The position numbers and the translations under genes are program-made. From Microbacterium telephonicum (GTDB lineage Bacteria; Actinomycetota; Actinomycetes; Actinomycetales; Microbacteriaceae), in assembly GCF_003651225.1 (NCBI RefSeq), contig NZ_RCDB01000001.1, positions 372,001-436,000 on the forward strand: a DNA stretch of 64,000 bases, in the 5' to 3' direction. Shown here one piece after another: positions 1-8,827 of the stretch. The notes under the pieces were generated by a model that made no database searches, was not told where the DNA came from, and saw only the letters and a list, made by a program, of their open reading frames with translations. Positions within the stretch are counted from its first letter, which is position 1; each line of letters begins with the position of its first letter.

Positions 1-1
1 G

Positions 2-838
2 CGCGTCGTGCTCACCCACACCTATGACGACGTCGACCTCATCTCGTGCCACGCCTACTACGAGGAGCGCGGCGGCGACCTGGGCAGCTTCCTCGCCTCG
101 GCCGTCGACATGGACGCGTTCATCGAGACGGTCGTCGCCACCGCCGACCACGTCGGGGCGGTGCGCGGCTCGACCAAGCGCATCGACATCTCGTTCGACG
201 AGTGGAACGTCTGGTACATCGAGCGCTTCCACGGCGTCGACAAGATCTCGGGGATCGACAATTGGCCGGTGGCCCCCCGCCTGCTCGAGGACGTCTACTC
301 GGTCGCCGACGCGGTCGTCTTCGGCAACCTGATGATCTCGCTCATCAAGCACGCCGACCGGGTGGCATCCGCGTCGCTCGCGCAGCTCGTCAACGTCATC
401 GCGCCGATCATGACCGAGCCCGGCGGCCCGGCGTGGCGCCAGACGACGTTCTTCCCGTTCTCGATCACCTCGCGCCTGGCACAGGGCACCGCCCTGCAGC
501 TCAAGCTCGACGCGCCGACCTACACGACCGCCGCGTACGGCGAGGTGCCCCTCGTCGACGCCGTCGCGACGCACGACGCCGAGACCGGGCGCAGCGCGGT
601 GTTCCTGGTGAACCGGTCGACGACCGAGCCGGTGACGCTCACGATCGACATCGCCGCGCTCGGCGACGTCGCGATCGCCGAGACGCACACCCTCAGCGAC
701 GACGACGTCTACGCGAAGAACACCCTCGACGACCGCGAGCGCGTCGCGCCGAAGCCGAACGCGTCGGCGGCGATCGCCGGCGGCGAGCTCACCGTGACGC
801 TGCCGCCGGTGTCGTGGACGGCGATCGCGCTCGCGTGA
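2..838 (+). CDS. Alpha-L-arabinofuranosidase, GH51 (C-terminal part)
   Basis: Intracellular-type GH51 enzyme that removes terminal alpha-L-arabinofuranosyl groups from arabinan and arabinoxylan fragments. The frame is open from base 2, so the N-terminal half and the acid/base glutamate lie off the window. The motif DEWNVWY (bases 197-217) holds the family nucleophile, with Glu at bases 200-202. The barrel end (ISLIKHADRV) and a C-terminal beta-sandwich ending in VSWTAIALA follow, as in GH51. No signal peptide can be judged. It lies 54 bp before the alditol oxidase gene on the same strand. Family assignment is firm from the nucleophile motif; substrate is inferred from the family. Confidence 0.88.
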   Translation, partial: RVVLTHTYDDVDLISCHAYYEERGGDLGSFLASAVDMDAFIETVVATADHVGAVRGSTKRIDISFDEWNVWYIERFHGVDKISGIDNWPVAPRLLEDVYSVADAVVFGNLMISLIKHADRVASASLAQLVNVIAPIMTEPGGPAWRQTTFFPFSITSRLAQGTALQLKLDAPTYTTAAYGEVPLVDAVATHDAETGRSAVFLVNRSTTEPVTLTIDIAALGDVAIAETHTLSDDDVYAKNTLDDRERVAPKPNASAAIAGGELTVTLPPVSWTAIALA

Positions 839-880
839 GCGCACCGCGTCGGTGCCGCCCGTGCGGCGGGGGGCGCGTGA

Positions 881-892
881 TGGGATGAGGGC
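881..892 (+). promoter_or_regulatory. Possible -10 box of a leaderless alditol oxidase transcript
   Basis: TGGGAT at 881-886 ends six bases before the ATG at 893, the spacing seen at many other genes in the window. It is a weak match to TANNNT and overlaps a GAGG stretch that could be a ribosome site, so either reading is possible. Confidence 0.3.
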
Positions 893-2143
893 ATGACCGA
901 CGTCGGGACGAACTGGGCCGGGAACATCCGCTACGCCGCCGCGCGCCTGAGCGAGCCGAGCACGCTCGACGAGCTCGCCGAGGTGATCGGCTCGGCTCCG
1001 CGGGTGCGGATGCTGGGCAGCCGGCACAGCTTCACCGACATCGCCGACACCGACGGCGTGCTCGTCTCCCTCGCAGCCCTCGCCGCCGAGGCGCCGACCG
1101 TCGCGGCCGACCGCCGCACCGTGCGGGTGGCGGCCGGCATCCGCTACGGCGATCTCGTGCCGTTCCTGGAGCGCGAGCGGCTCGCCCTCGCCAACCTGGC
1201 GTCGCTGCCGCACATCTCCGTCGTCGGCGCCGTGCAGACCGGCACGCACGGGTCGGGCGACCGCATCGGCAGCCTCGCGACGCAGGTCGTCGCGGTCGAG
1301 CTGATCACCGGGGCGGGGGAGCGGATGCGGTCCCGGCGCGGGGACGCCGACTTCGACGGCGTCGTCGTCGGGCTCGGGGCGCTGGGCGCCGTGACGCACC
1401 TCGACCTCGACGTCGAACCCGCTTACGAGGTGCGCCAGCACGTCTTCGACGGCGGCCGGTGGGACGCCGTGCTCGGCGACCTCGACGCCGTCACCGCCGC
1501 CGGCGACAGCGTCAGCATGTTCACGACGTGGGCGGATGCGGACGCCCTCGATCAGGTGTGGGTGAAGTCGCGCACCGGGCGCGAGGCGCCCGACCTCCAC
1601 CGGATCGGAGCGCGGCCGGCAGGCGAGCGCCGGCATCCGATCCCCGGCGTCGATCCCGAGCCGTGCACCGGCCAGTTCGGCGTGCCCGGCCCCTGGTTCG
1701 ACCGGCTGCCGCACTTCCGGCTCGCCTTCACGCCCTCGGTCGGCGTGGAGCTGCAGTCCGAGTACCTCGTCGCCCGCGGCGACGCGGTGCAGGCGATCGA
1801 GGCGCTCCGCCGGCTGGCGCCGCGCATCGCCCCGCTGCTGCACGTGTGCGAGGTGCGCACGATGGCCGCCGACGGCCTCTGGCTCTCGCCCGCGTCGGGG
1901 CGCGACACCGTCGGCCTGCACTTCACCTGGCGACCCGACGAGCCCGCCGTGCGCGCACTGCTGCCGGCGATCGAGGCAGCCCTGCCCGAGAGCGCGCGAG
2001 CGCACTGGGGCAAGATCTCGACGATGCCGGGGGACGAGGTGCGGGCCCGGTTCCCGGAGTGGTCGCGGTTCGCGGCACTGCGCCGTCGGCTCGACCCGGA
2101 GCGCCGCTTCGTCAACGCGCACCTGGAGCGCCTCGGCCTCTGA
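893..2143 (+). CDS. Alditol (xylitol/sorbitol) oxidase, FAD-dependent
   Basis: Soluble flavoprotein of the VAO family that oxidises the C1 hydroxyl of alditols such as xylitol or sorbitol with O2, giving an aldose and H2O2. The 416-residue length equals that of Streptomyces AldO. GSRHSF (residues 42-47) places His45 where AldO links FAD covalently. TGTHGSG (116-122) is the FAD pyrophosphate-binding stretch. The substrate domain holds FGVPGPW and LQSEYL, and the C-terminus holds HWGK, all typical of AldO. Its position after an arabinofuranosidase suggests pentose or pentitol use. D-arabinono-lactone oxidase is the alternative label, but the overall pattern favours alditol oxidase. Confidence 0.88.
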   Translation: MTDVGTNWAGNIRYAAARLSEPSTLDELAEVIGSAPRVRMLGSRHSFTDIADTDGVLVSLAALAAEAPTVAADRRTVRVAAGIRYGDLVPFLERERLALANLASLPHISVVGAVQTGTHGSGDRIGSLATQVVAVELITGAGERMRSRRGDADFDGVVVGLGALGAVTHLDLDVEPAYEVRQHVFDGGRWDAVLGDLDAVTAAGDSVSMFTTWADADALDQVWVKSRTGREAPDLHRIGARPAGERRHPIPGVDPEPCTGQFGVPGPWFDRLPHFRLAFTPSVGVELQSEYLVARGDAVQAIEALRRLAPRIAPLLHVCEVRTMAADGLWLSPASGRDTVGLHFTWRPDEPAVRALLPAIEAALPESARAHWGKISTMPGDEVRARFPEWSRFAALRRRLDPERRFVNAHLERLGL

Positions 2144-2455
2144 CCTCGCGTCGAGCGACGGCGAATTCCCGCCCGGAATCCGCGGAATTGCTGGACGCCG
2201 TAGGGGAAAACGCGTGCCCGAGAAACAAGTTATCTTTCTGGTTCGCGCCCCCGCTGCCGGGTCAATATGTCAGAGGTGCCGCTGGGGAGCACCACCCAGG
2301 ATCCGGGGGCCTCTAGGGGCGGGGTCCACACAGCAGGAGACACACCGGGGGGAGTGTCCCTCTCGCTCTGGGGCCCACGTCGGCCCCAGAGCTCTCCTGT
2401 TTCCGGGCTCGATCCGGCGGCCGCGACGCCGCCGCGACAGGTCGCCGATGCCGCG
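2144..2455. other. Intergenic region between convergent genes
   Basis: 312 bases between the stops of the alditol oxidase gene and the tetR gene. I see no supported gene. It contains a strong hairpin (2365-2392) and, at 2177-2189, the word AATCCGCGGAATT, which resembles the centre of the family A repeats found elsewhere (46344 and 53516). The stretch 2205-2240 is less GC-rich than its surroundings. It may include decayed repeat sequence. Confidence 0.5.
2365..2392. terminator. Perfect 10-bp hairpin, likely bidirectional terminator
   Basis: GCTCTGGGGC (2365-2374) and its exact reverse complement GCCCCAGAGC (2383-2392) flank an 8-base loop. It lies between two converging genes. There is no T run on either side, so it is an atypical (L-shaped) actinobacterial terminator by inference. 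Confidence 0.55.
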
Positions 2456-3205
2456 TCAGTCCGCGGCGGCCGTCCGCTTCGCCTCCGGTGCCGAGACGTC
2501 CGCCGGCACGTTCATGAAGGTGAACACGAGCGAGCGCACGACGAGGCCGAACAGCGACCACTCGCCCTCGGGCAGACCGTCGCTGCCGTCGAGGTCGTAC
2601 GACGGATGCTGCATCCCCGACATCGCGTGGATCGCGAAGCCCTCGCCGACGGCGGCCATCGCCTCGGCGAAGTCCTCGACGGTGAGGCCGGGCTTCATCG
2701 TCAGACCGTACGCGGCCATGAGATCGGCGTAGAAGCGGGCGAACGAGCCCACCGACTCCTCGTGACGGAACCGCGCCGCCTCCTTCAGCTCCGGCCACGT
2801 GTCGGCGGTCGTGCGCAGCGCCAGCCCGATGAGGAACTGCTGCGCCTCCAGCGACGATCCCGGTGACTCCGCGGGCGAGACCGCCGAGCGGATGTGGGCG
2901 CCGGCGGCGGCGCTGATCACCTCGCCGCCCGATGCCCCCTGGGCGATGAGCGCGTCGACGGCGGCCCGCGCACTGTCGGCCGGATCGGTCAGCCGCGTGC
3001 GCAGCATCGTGACCGCCAGTTCGCGCTGATACTCGTCCTGATCGGCCCACAGCCGGTACGCGGCACCAGTGGTCAGTCCCGCCCGGCGCAGCACCTCCTG
3101 CAGTCGGATGTGCTGCACGCCCGCCGAGGCGCCGCGCTCGAGCAGCATCTGCATCCCGACCCGCAGCAGCAGTTCGCGTGTCTGTTCACCCGTACGTCTC
3201 CCCAT
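2456..3205 (-). CDS. TetR family transcriptional regulator
   Basis: 249-residue DNA-binding regulator. The N-terminal helix-turn-helix includes ELLLRVGMQMLLERG, then IRLQEVLRRAGLTTGAAYRLW in the place of the TetR recognition helix. The long alpha-helical remainder would be the ligand and dimer domain. An in-frame ATG lies upstream at 3238, but the ATG at 3205 is preferred because GGGGA sits six bases before it. It is transcribed away from ddaH-rocD and shares their 183-bp upstream region, so it is a candidate regulator of that pair. The ligand is unknown. Confidence 0.8.
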   Translation of the reverse strand: MGRRTGEQTRELLLRVGMQMLLERGASAGVQHIRLQEVLRRAGLTTGAAYRLWADQDEYQRELAVTMLRTRLTDPADSARAAVDALIAQGASGGEVISAAAGAHIRSAVSPAESPGSSLEAQQFLIGLALRTTADTWPELKEAARFRHEESVGSFARFYADLMAAYGLTMKPGLTVEDFAEAMAAVGEGFAIHAMSGMQHPSYDLDGSDGLPEGEWSLFGLVVRSLVFTFMNVPADVSAPEAKRTAAAD

Positions 3206-3388
3206 GGCATATCCCCGATTCGCCGAGAGGGACCCCATTCCCCCTATGAGAAGAAATCTACTCACGAACACGGATGCGCGCGACCGGTCTGGCAAGATGG
3301 GACCCGGCGTGCCCGCGCCGCCTCGATGGGGACAGTCCCGAGGTGACGGGCCTGTGGACCGAGTCCGCCGCTGCGTGCGAGGAGAACG

Positions 3389-4225
3389 ATGCGCATCCAA
3401 CAGCACCGCCGCTATCTCATGTGCCGGCCCGAGCACTTCACGGTGAGCTACCGCATCAACCCGTGGATGGAGCCGACCCGGCCCACCGACACCGACCGTG
3501 CGCTGTCGCAGTGGCAGGCGCTGTACGACACCTACCTGGATCTCGGTCACGAGGTGGAGCTCATCGACCCGGTGCAGGGCCTGCCCGACATGGTCTACAC
3601 CGCCAACGGCGGCTTCATCGTCGACGGGCGGGCGCTGGGTGTGAAGTTCCGCGTCGACGAGCGGCGCGGCGAGGAGCAGCCGTTCATGGACTGGTTCGAC
3701 GCCCACGGTTTCGAGGTCGTGCGACCGGATGCGGTGCAAGAGGGCGAGGGCGACTTCCTGCTCGTGGGCGACACGATCCTCGGCGGCAGCGGATTCCGTT
3801 CGAGCACCGAGAGCCACCGCGAGATCGGCGAGGTCTTCGAGCGCGACGTCGTCACCCTCACTCTGGTCGATCCCCGCTTCTACCACCTCGACACCGCGAT
3901 CGCGGTGCTCGATCCGGTCGAAGGGCCGGGCGGGGTGGAGCGCGCGAACATCGCCTACCTGCCGTCGGCGTTCGACGCCGCCTCCCGTCGCGTGCTCGAG
4001 GAGCGATACCCGGATGCCGTGCTCGTCAGCGACGACGACGGCGCCGTGTTCGGCCTCAACGCCGCCTCCGACGGCCTGAACGTCTTCCACTCGCCCCGCG
4101 CCACCGGCTTCGCCGCGCAGCTGCGCGAGCGCGGCTACAACGCCGTCGCCGTCGACCTGTCCGAGCTGCTGCTCGGCGGCGGCGGCATCAAGTGCTGCAC
4201 GCTGGAACTCCGAGGACGCGCATGA
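3389..4225 (+). CDS. ddaH: Dimethylargininase / amidinotransferase-fold hydrolase (DDAH)
   Basis: 278-residue enzyme of the guanidino-modifying (pentein) fold, expected to hydrolyse methylated arginine or arginine-like guanidines to citrulline and an amine. Visible features are the early substrate loop (DMVYTANGGF, residues 67-76), the acidic EGEGD stretch near 118-122, His166 in RFYHLDTA and the C-terminal nucleophile cysteine in GGIKCC (269/270), which complete the Cys-His-acid catalytic set. GAGGAGA precedes the ATG. The stop overlaps the rocD start (ATGA), so the two are translationally coupled. Whether the natural substrate is dimethylarginine or another guanidine cannot be told from sequence. 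Confidence 0.87.
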   Translation: MRIQQHRRYLMCRPEHFTVSYRINPWMEPTRPTDTDRALSQWQALYDTYLDLGHEVELIDPVQGLPDMVYTANGGFIVDGRALGVKFRVDERRGEEQPFMDWFDAHGFEVVRPDAVQEGEGDFLLVGDTILGGSGFRSSTESHREIGEVFERDVVTLTLVDPRFYHLDTAIAVLDPVEGPGGVERANIAYLPSAFDAASRRVLEERYPDAVLVSDDDGAVFGLNAASDGLNVFHSPRATGFAAQLRERGYNAVAVDLSELLLGGGGIKCCTLELRGRA

Positions 4226-5436
4226 CCACCCCCGACACCACCACGCTCCGACTCATCGACGTCGAGGAAAGCCACGTCGCCCGCAACTACGCGCCGCTGC
4301 CGGTGGTCGTGGCGCGCGCGGAGGGCTCGTGGGTCACCGACGTCGAGGGCAAGCGCTACCTCGACCTGCTCTCGGCGTACTCGGCCGTCAACTTCGGCCA
4401 CCGCCATCCGGCGCTGATCGCGGCGGCGACCGAGCAGCTGGGGCGCGTGACGCTCACGAGCCGCGCGTTCCACAACGACCAGCTCGGCGGATTCGCGACG
4501 GCGCTGGCCGACCTGTGCGGGAAAGACCTCGTGCTGCCGATGAACACCGGCGCCGAGGCCGTCGAGACCGGCATCAAGGTCGCCCGCGCGTGGGCGTACC
4601 GGGTGAAGGGCATCCCGGCCGACACGGCGGAGATCGTCGTCGCGCACGGCAACTTCCACGGCCGCACCACGACGATCGTCGGCTTCAGCGACGACCCGCA
4701 GGCGCGGGACGGGTTCGGGCCGTTCGCCCCCGGCTTCGTCGCGGTGCCGTTCGGCGACGCCGCCGCCGTCGAGGCGGCCGTCACGTCCGCGACGGCCGCG
4801 GTGCTGATCGAGCCGATCCAGGGCGAGGCGGGCGTCATCCTGCCCCCGGAGGGCTACCTGCGCGCGGTGCGCGAGATCTGCGACCGGCACGGCATCCTCA
4901 TGATCGCCGACGAGATCCAGTCGGGACTCGGCCGTGTCGGCACGACGTTCGCGTGCGACCGGGAGCAGGTCGTGCCCGACATGTACCTGCTGGGCAAGGC
5001 CCTCGGCGGCGGCATCGTGCCGCTGTCGGCCGTCGTCGCCGACGCGGATGTGCTCGGCGTGATCCGCCCCGGCGAGCACGGCTCGACGTTCGGCGGCAAC
5101 CCGCTCGCGGCCGCCATCGGCCGCCAGGTCGTCGACATGCTCGCCTCGGGCGAGTTCCAGACGCGCGCCGCCGCTCTCGGCGAGCACCTCGCCTCTCGAC
5201 TGGAGTCCCTCGTCGGTCACGGCGTGACGGCGGTTCGCGTCGCGGGGCTGTGGGCCGGGGTCGACATCGACCCCGCCGTCGGCACCGGGCGCGAGGTCGC
5301 CGAGCGTCTGCTCGGCCGCGGTGTGCTCGTCAAGGACACCCACGGCCAGACCGTCCGCATCGCGCCGCCGCTCGTCGTGCGCGCGACCGAGCTGGACTGG
5401 GCCGTCGAGCAGCTCCGCGTCGTCCTCGCCGCCTGA
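4222..5436 (+). CDS. rocD: Ornithine--oxo-acid aminotransferase
   Basis: 404-residue PLP enzyme of the class III aminotransferases. It transfers the delta-amino group of ornithine to 2-oxoglutarate, giving glutamate semialdehyde, in arginine and ornithine catabolism. The PLP lysine is Lys259 in LLGKALGGG, the ring-nitrogen aspartate is Asp230 in IADEIQSGLGR, and the N-terminal SAYSAVNFGHRHP is typical of ornithine aminotransferase. The start overlaps the ddaH stop by four bases. The pairing suggests a route from guanidino substrates to glutamate. Other class III aminotransferases are less likely given the SAYSAVNFGH signature. Confidence 0.9.
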   Translation: MTTPDTTTLRLIDVEESHVARNYAPLPVVVARAEGSWVTDVEGKRYLDLLSAYSAVNFGHRHPALIAAATEQLGRVTLTSRAFHNDQLGGFATALADLCGKDLVLPMNTGAEAVETGIKVARAWAYRVKGIPADTAEIVVAHGNFHGRTTTIVGFSDDPQARDGFGPFAPGFVAVPFGDAAAVEAAVTSATAAVLIEPIQGEAGVILPPEGYLRAVREICDRHGILMIADEIQSGLGRVGTTFACDREQVVPDMYLLGKALGGGIVPLSAVVADADVLGVIRPGEHGSTFGGNPLAAAIGRQVVDMLASGEFQTRAAALGEHLASRLESLVGHGVTAVRVAGLWAGVDIDPAVGTGREVAERLLGRGVLVKDTHGQTVRIAPPLVVRATELDWAVEQLRVVLAA

Positions 5437-5493
5437 CGTCACCGGAGCCCGTCGGCGCGGCCGGGTCGCACCCGCATCCGCCGGCCCGCAGGC

Positions 5494-7026
5494 TCAGGAC
5501 ACCGTGACGTCGACGGTGTGCCAGCCGGTCGCCCCGTCCGGCGCGGGCGGCGCCTCCTGGTCGGTCTGCACTTCGCCGGTGCGGCTCGTCGCACGGCAGC
5601 GCAGCCGGTGGGATCCGGCATCCGCGGTCCACGGCAGCGACCACTGCACCCACGTGTCGTCCGAGATCGCGGGCGCGAGGGTCGCCGGCCGCCACGGGCC
5701 GTCGTCGATCTGCACCTCGACGCCGGCGACGCCGACGTGCTGCTGCCAGGCGACGCCCGCGATGACGGCCTGCCCCGCCGGGGCGCTGCGGCGCGGCACG
5801 TCGATGCGCGACTGCAGCTTGATCGGCCCGCGCTCCGACCACCCGCGATCGGTCCAGTACGCGCGGGCACGGTCGAAGCGCGTCACCTCGAGTTCGGTGA
5901 CCCATTTGGTCGCCGACACGTAGCCGTACAGGCCCGGCACGACCAGGCGCGCGGGGAAGCCGTGCTCGACGGGCAGCGGTTCCCCGTTCATCCCGACCGC
6001 GAGGATCGCGTCGCGCTCGTCGGTGAGCGCCTGCAGCGGGGTGGATGCGGTGAACCCGTCGATCGAGCGCGACAGCACCATGTCGGCGTCCGCCGTCGGG
6101 CGCGCCCGTGCGAGCAGCTCGCGGATCGGGTACCCCAGCCACACCGCGTTGCCGATGAGGTCGCCGCCGACCTCGTTCGACACGCAGGCGAGCGTCGTCG
6201 TGCTCTCGGCCAGCGGCAGTGCCAGCACGTCCTCCCACGAGAGCACGACCTCCTCCTCGACCATGCCGTGGATGCGCAGGCTCCAGTCGGCGGGGTCGAC
6301 TTGCGGCACGATGATCGCGGTGTCGATCCGGTAGAAGGCTCCGTTCGGGGTGATGAGGGGAGCGAGGCCGTCGAGGCCGAGGTCGGCGCCCGCCGGGACC
6401 GAAGCCGTCGCCGTCGGCCGCGGCAGCCGCACGGCGGAGCGCACCGCGTCGACCGTGCGGGCGGTCGTGCGCGCGACCTGCGAGCCGGCCGCCGCCAACG
6501 CGCCCACCGCGATCGAGACCGCCGTCCACGCGAGGAACCGGCGGCGGTCCTCGGCGGCGGCGGCACGTTCGGCCCCGTCCACGCCCGGTCGCAGCCGCAT
6601 CGCGAGCTGCGTCAGCACGATCGCGGCGACGCCGCCGGCGATGATCGAGGGCACCGCGGCCAGCGGACCGGCATCCGCTCGGGTGACGGCGGCGAGCACG
6701 CCGGCGCCGCCGAGGGCGAGCAGCACGCCGCGCCCCCACGGCGCTCGGCGCGCCTCGAGCACCCCGGCGCCCGCCGCGACGGCGAGCAGCGCGATCGCGA
6801 TGCCCGTGACGAGGGCGACCTTGTCGGCCGTGCCGAACAGGGCGATCGCGGTGTCCTTGGCCCACGGCGGAGCGACGTCGATGAGCGCCGACCCGATGAC
6901 CGACACCGGTCCGGACGACGGGGCGAGCAGGGCGGCCGCGAGCTCGCCGAGACCCGCCCCCAGCGCCGTGGCGGCGACGCCCGCGAGCATCGCCCGCCCG
7001 GTGTCACGACCTCCGGCATCCGCCAT
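5494..7026 (-). CDS. Membrane-anchored molybdopterin-dependent oxidoreductase (sulfite-oxidase fold)
   Basis: 510-residue protein. Residues about 15-180 hold four to five hydrophobic segments. A sulfite-oxidase-type molybdopterin domain follows (about 210-400), with the molybdenum-ligand cysteine at Cys281 in TLACVSNEVGG. A C-terminal Mo-cofactor dimerisation Ig-like domain (about 410-510) ends the protein. By family the catalytic part would face outside the membrane and oxidise or reduce an unknown small molecule such as a sulfoxide or sulfite. No haem motif is seen. The start at 7026 is chosen over a GTG at 7050 because TACGCT lies exactly six bases upstream. It is divergent from the ATP-grasp gene. 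Confidence 0.82.
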   Translation of the reverse strand: MADAGGRDTGRAMLAGVAATALGAGLGELAAALLAPSSGPVSVIGSALIDVAPPWAKDTAIALFGTADKVALVTGIAIALLAVAAGAGVLEARRAPWGRGVLLALGGAGVLAAVTRADAGPLAAVPSIIAGGVAAIVLTQLAMRLRPGVDGAERAAAAEDRRRFLAWTAVSIAVGALAAAGSQVARTTARTVDAVRSAVRLPRPTATASVPAGADLGLDGLAPLITPNGAFYRIDTAIIVPQVDPADWSLRIHGMVEEEVVLSWEDVLALPLAESTTTLACVSNEVGGDLIGNAVWLGYPIRELLARARPTADADMVLSRSIDGFTASTPLQALTDERDAILAVGMNGEPLPVEHGFPARLVVPGLYGYVSATKWVTELEVTRFDRARAYWTDRGWSERGPIKLQSRIDVPRRSAPAGQAVIAGVAWQQHVGVAGVEVQIDDGPWRPATLAPAISDDTWVQWSLPWTADAGSHRLRCRATSRTGEVQTDQEAPPAPDGATGWHTVDVTVS

Positions 7027-7038
7027 CCGGCCAGCGTA
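7027..7038 (-). promoter_or_regulatory. Leaderless -10 box (TACGCT)
   Basis: On the minus strand TACGCT (7038-7033) is followed by six bases and then the ATG at 7026, so the start codon would coincide with the transcription start. No Shine-Dalgarno sequence is present. Confidence 0.55.
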
Positions 7039-7129
7039 CGTCCGCCGCACCCCGCCCGGGGCCGACGCACGTCGCAGCGCTCCCGTTAAGGGCCCCCGGC
7101 GCGAAACACTCGCGCAACATGCCCCGGAC

Positions 7130-7141
7130 TAGAGTCATGCC
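7130..7141 (+). promoter_or_regulatory. Leaderless -10 box (TAGAGT)
   Basis: TAGAGT at 7130-7135 ends six bases before the ATG at 7142. No ribosome site precedes the ATG, so leaderless transcription of the ATP-grasp triad is likely. Confidence 0.6.
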
Positions 7142-8827
7142 ATGGGTGACCTCTTCGACGGCTACGGCTCCACTCTGGCGCCGCGCAAGACGGTCTCCGG
7201 AGTGCCCGCGTTCGACGAGATGTTCGCGACGGTGGCCGCCTCCGAGGGCCAGGCGCAGTCCCGCGACGCCTACCGGGAGCTCTATCAGGCGCTCGCCCAG
7301 ATGACGCAGGAGGAGTTGCGCGGACGCACCGATTCGCTCGCCAGCTCCTACCTCGCCCAGGGCGTCACCTTCGACTTCGCGGGCGAGGAGCGCCCCTTCC
7401 CGCTGGATGCCGTGCCCCGCATCATCGAGTACGACGAGTGGGCGCACGTCGCGAAGGGCGTGAAGCAGCGCGTCAAGGCGCTCGAGGCGTTCCTCGACGA
7501 CGCCTACGGGCACCAGCACTGCGTGCGCGACGGCGTGCTGCCGGCGGCTCTCATCGCCAGCTCGCAGTACTTCTATCGCCAGGCCGCCGGCATCCACTCC
7601 GCCAACGGCGTGCGCATCCAGGTCGCCGGGATCGACCTCATCCGCGACGAGAACGGCGAGATGCGCGTGCTCGAGGACAACGTGCGGGTGCCCTCGGGCG
7701 TCAGCTACGTCATCTCGAACCGTCGCGTCATGGCGCAGACCCTGCCGGAACTGTTCTCGTCGCTGCGGGTGCGCCCCGTCGGCGACTACCCGAACAAGCT
7801 GCTCGAGGCGCTGCGCAACTCCGCCCCGCCCGGTGTCGAAGACCCCAACGTCGTCGTGCTCACCCCCGGCGTCTACAACTCCGCCTACTTCGAGCACACC
7901 CTGCTCGCCCGTCTCATGGGCGTCGAGCTCGTCGAAGGCCGCGACCTGCAGTGCATGGGCGGCAAGGTCTTCATGCGCACCACCCGCGGACCCAAGCGCG
8001 TCGACGTCATCTACCGCCGCGTCGACGACGACTTCCTCGATCCGCTGCAGTTCCGCGCCGACTCGATGCTGGGAGCCCCCGGTCTCATGCTCGCCGCGCG
8101 CCTCGGCAACGTGACGATCGCGAACGCGGTGGGCAACGGCGTCGCCGACGACAAGCTGCTCTACACGTACGTGCCCGACCTCATCCGCTACTACCTGGCC
8201 GAGGACCCCATCCTCAAGAACGTCGACACGTGGCGGCTCGAGGAGCCGGAGGCGCTCGAAGAGGTGCTCGACCGGCTCCACGAGCTCGTCGTGAAGCCCG
8301 TCGACGGCTCGGGCGGCAAGGGCCTCGTCGTGGGCCCCGACGCCAGCCCCGCCGAGCTCGAGACGCTGCGCAAGAAGCTCATCACCGATCCGCGCGGGTG
8401 GATCGCGCAGCCCGTCGTCATGCTCTCGACGATCCCGACGCTCGTCGAGGACGGGATGCGTCCCCGCCACGCCGACCTGAGGCCGTTCGCCGTGAACAAC
8501 GGCGACGACGTGTGGGTGCTGCCCGGCGGGCTCACCCGCGTCGCACTGCCCGAGGGTCAGCTCGTCGTCAACTCCAGCCAGGGCGGCGGCTCGAAGGACA
8601 CCTGGATCGTCGGCGGTGCCGCGCCGGGCAGCGTCGAGTACGCACAGCACAATGTCGCCGCGCTCGTGGCGGAGCAGGCATCCGTCACACAGGCGATCCC
8701 GATCATCTACGACACGCAGGCCGAGCCCGCCCACTCGCCGCAGGACGCCGCGCCGGGCTCGTCGTCCCAGCAGGAGCAGCAGCAACAGGGGCGCGACATG
8801 ACGACCGGAAGGAGCGGCTCATGCTGA
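7142..8827 (+). CDS. Circularly permuted ATP-grasp family protein
   Basis: 561-residue protein of the circularly permuted ATP-grasp type (DUF404/DUF407), predicted to form an amide bond between an acid and an amine or peptide at ATP cost. Recognisable pieces are the N-terminal PFPLDAVPRII, then AGIDLIRDENGEMRVLEDN (about 178-196), VDVIYRRVDDDFLDPL, and the glycine-rich VVKPVDGSGGKGLVV (about residues 384-398) for nucleotide binding. The C-terminal tail (about 540-561) is rich in Ser and Gln and is probably disordered. It overlaps the alpha-E gene by 7 bases. It belongs to a widespread but biochemically undefined triad with the next two genes; the substrate is not known. Confidence 0.88.
   Translation: MGDLFDGYGSTLAPRKTVSGVPAFDEMFATVAASEGQAQSRDAYRELYQALAQMTQEELRGRTDSLASSYLAQGVTFDFAGEERPFPLDAVPRIIEYDEWAHVAKGVKQRVKALEAFLDDAYGHQHCVRDGVLPAALIASSQYFYRQAAGIHSANGVRIQVAGIDLIRDENGEMRVLEDNVRVPSGVSYVISNRRVMAQTLPELFSSLRVRPVGDYPNKLLEALRNSAPPGVEDPNVVVLTPGVYNSAYFEHTLLARLMGVELVEGRDLQCMGGKVFMRTTRGPKRVDVIYRRVDDDFLDPLQFRADSMLGAPGLMLAARLGNVTIANAVGNGVADDKLLYTYVPDLIRYYLAEDPILKNVDTWRLEEPEALEEVLDRLHELVVKPVDGSGGKGLVVGPDASPAELETLRKKLITDPRGWIAQPVVMLSTIPTLVEDGMRPRHADLRPFAVNNGDDVWVLPGGLTRVALPEGQLVVNSSQGGGSKDTWIVGGAAPGSVEYAQHNVAALVAEQASVTQAIPIIYDTQAEPAHSPQDAAPGSSSQQEQQQQGRDMTTGRSGSC

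Noticed and set aside
2205..2330. Riboswitch or small RNA in the alditol oxidase/tetR gap
   Set aside because: The region lies between two converging gene ends, where a leader element is not expected, and no known aptamer pattern was recognised.
3206..4090. Minus-strand frame that stays open from the tetR gene across ddaH
   Set aside because: It is antisense to a clearly functional enzyme gene and has the biased composition of a shadow frame; the TetR protein itself starts at 3205.
8743..8827. Frameshifted C-terminus of the ATP-grasp protein (Ser/Gln-rich tail)
   Set aside because: The tail runs in frame to a stop that overlaps the next start with a good ribosome site, so the end is real.
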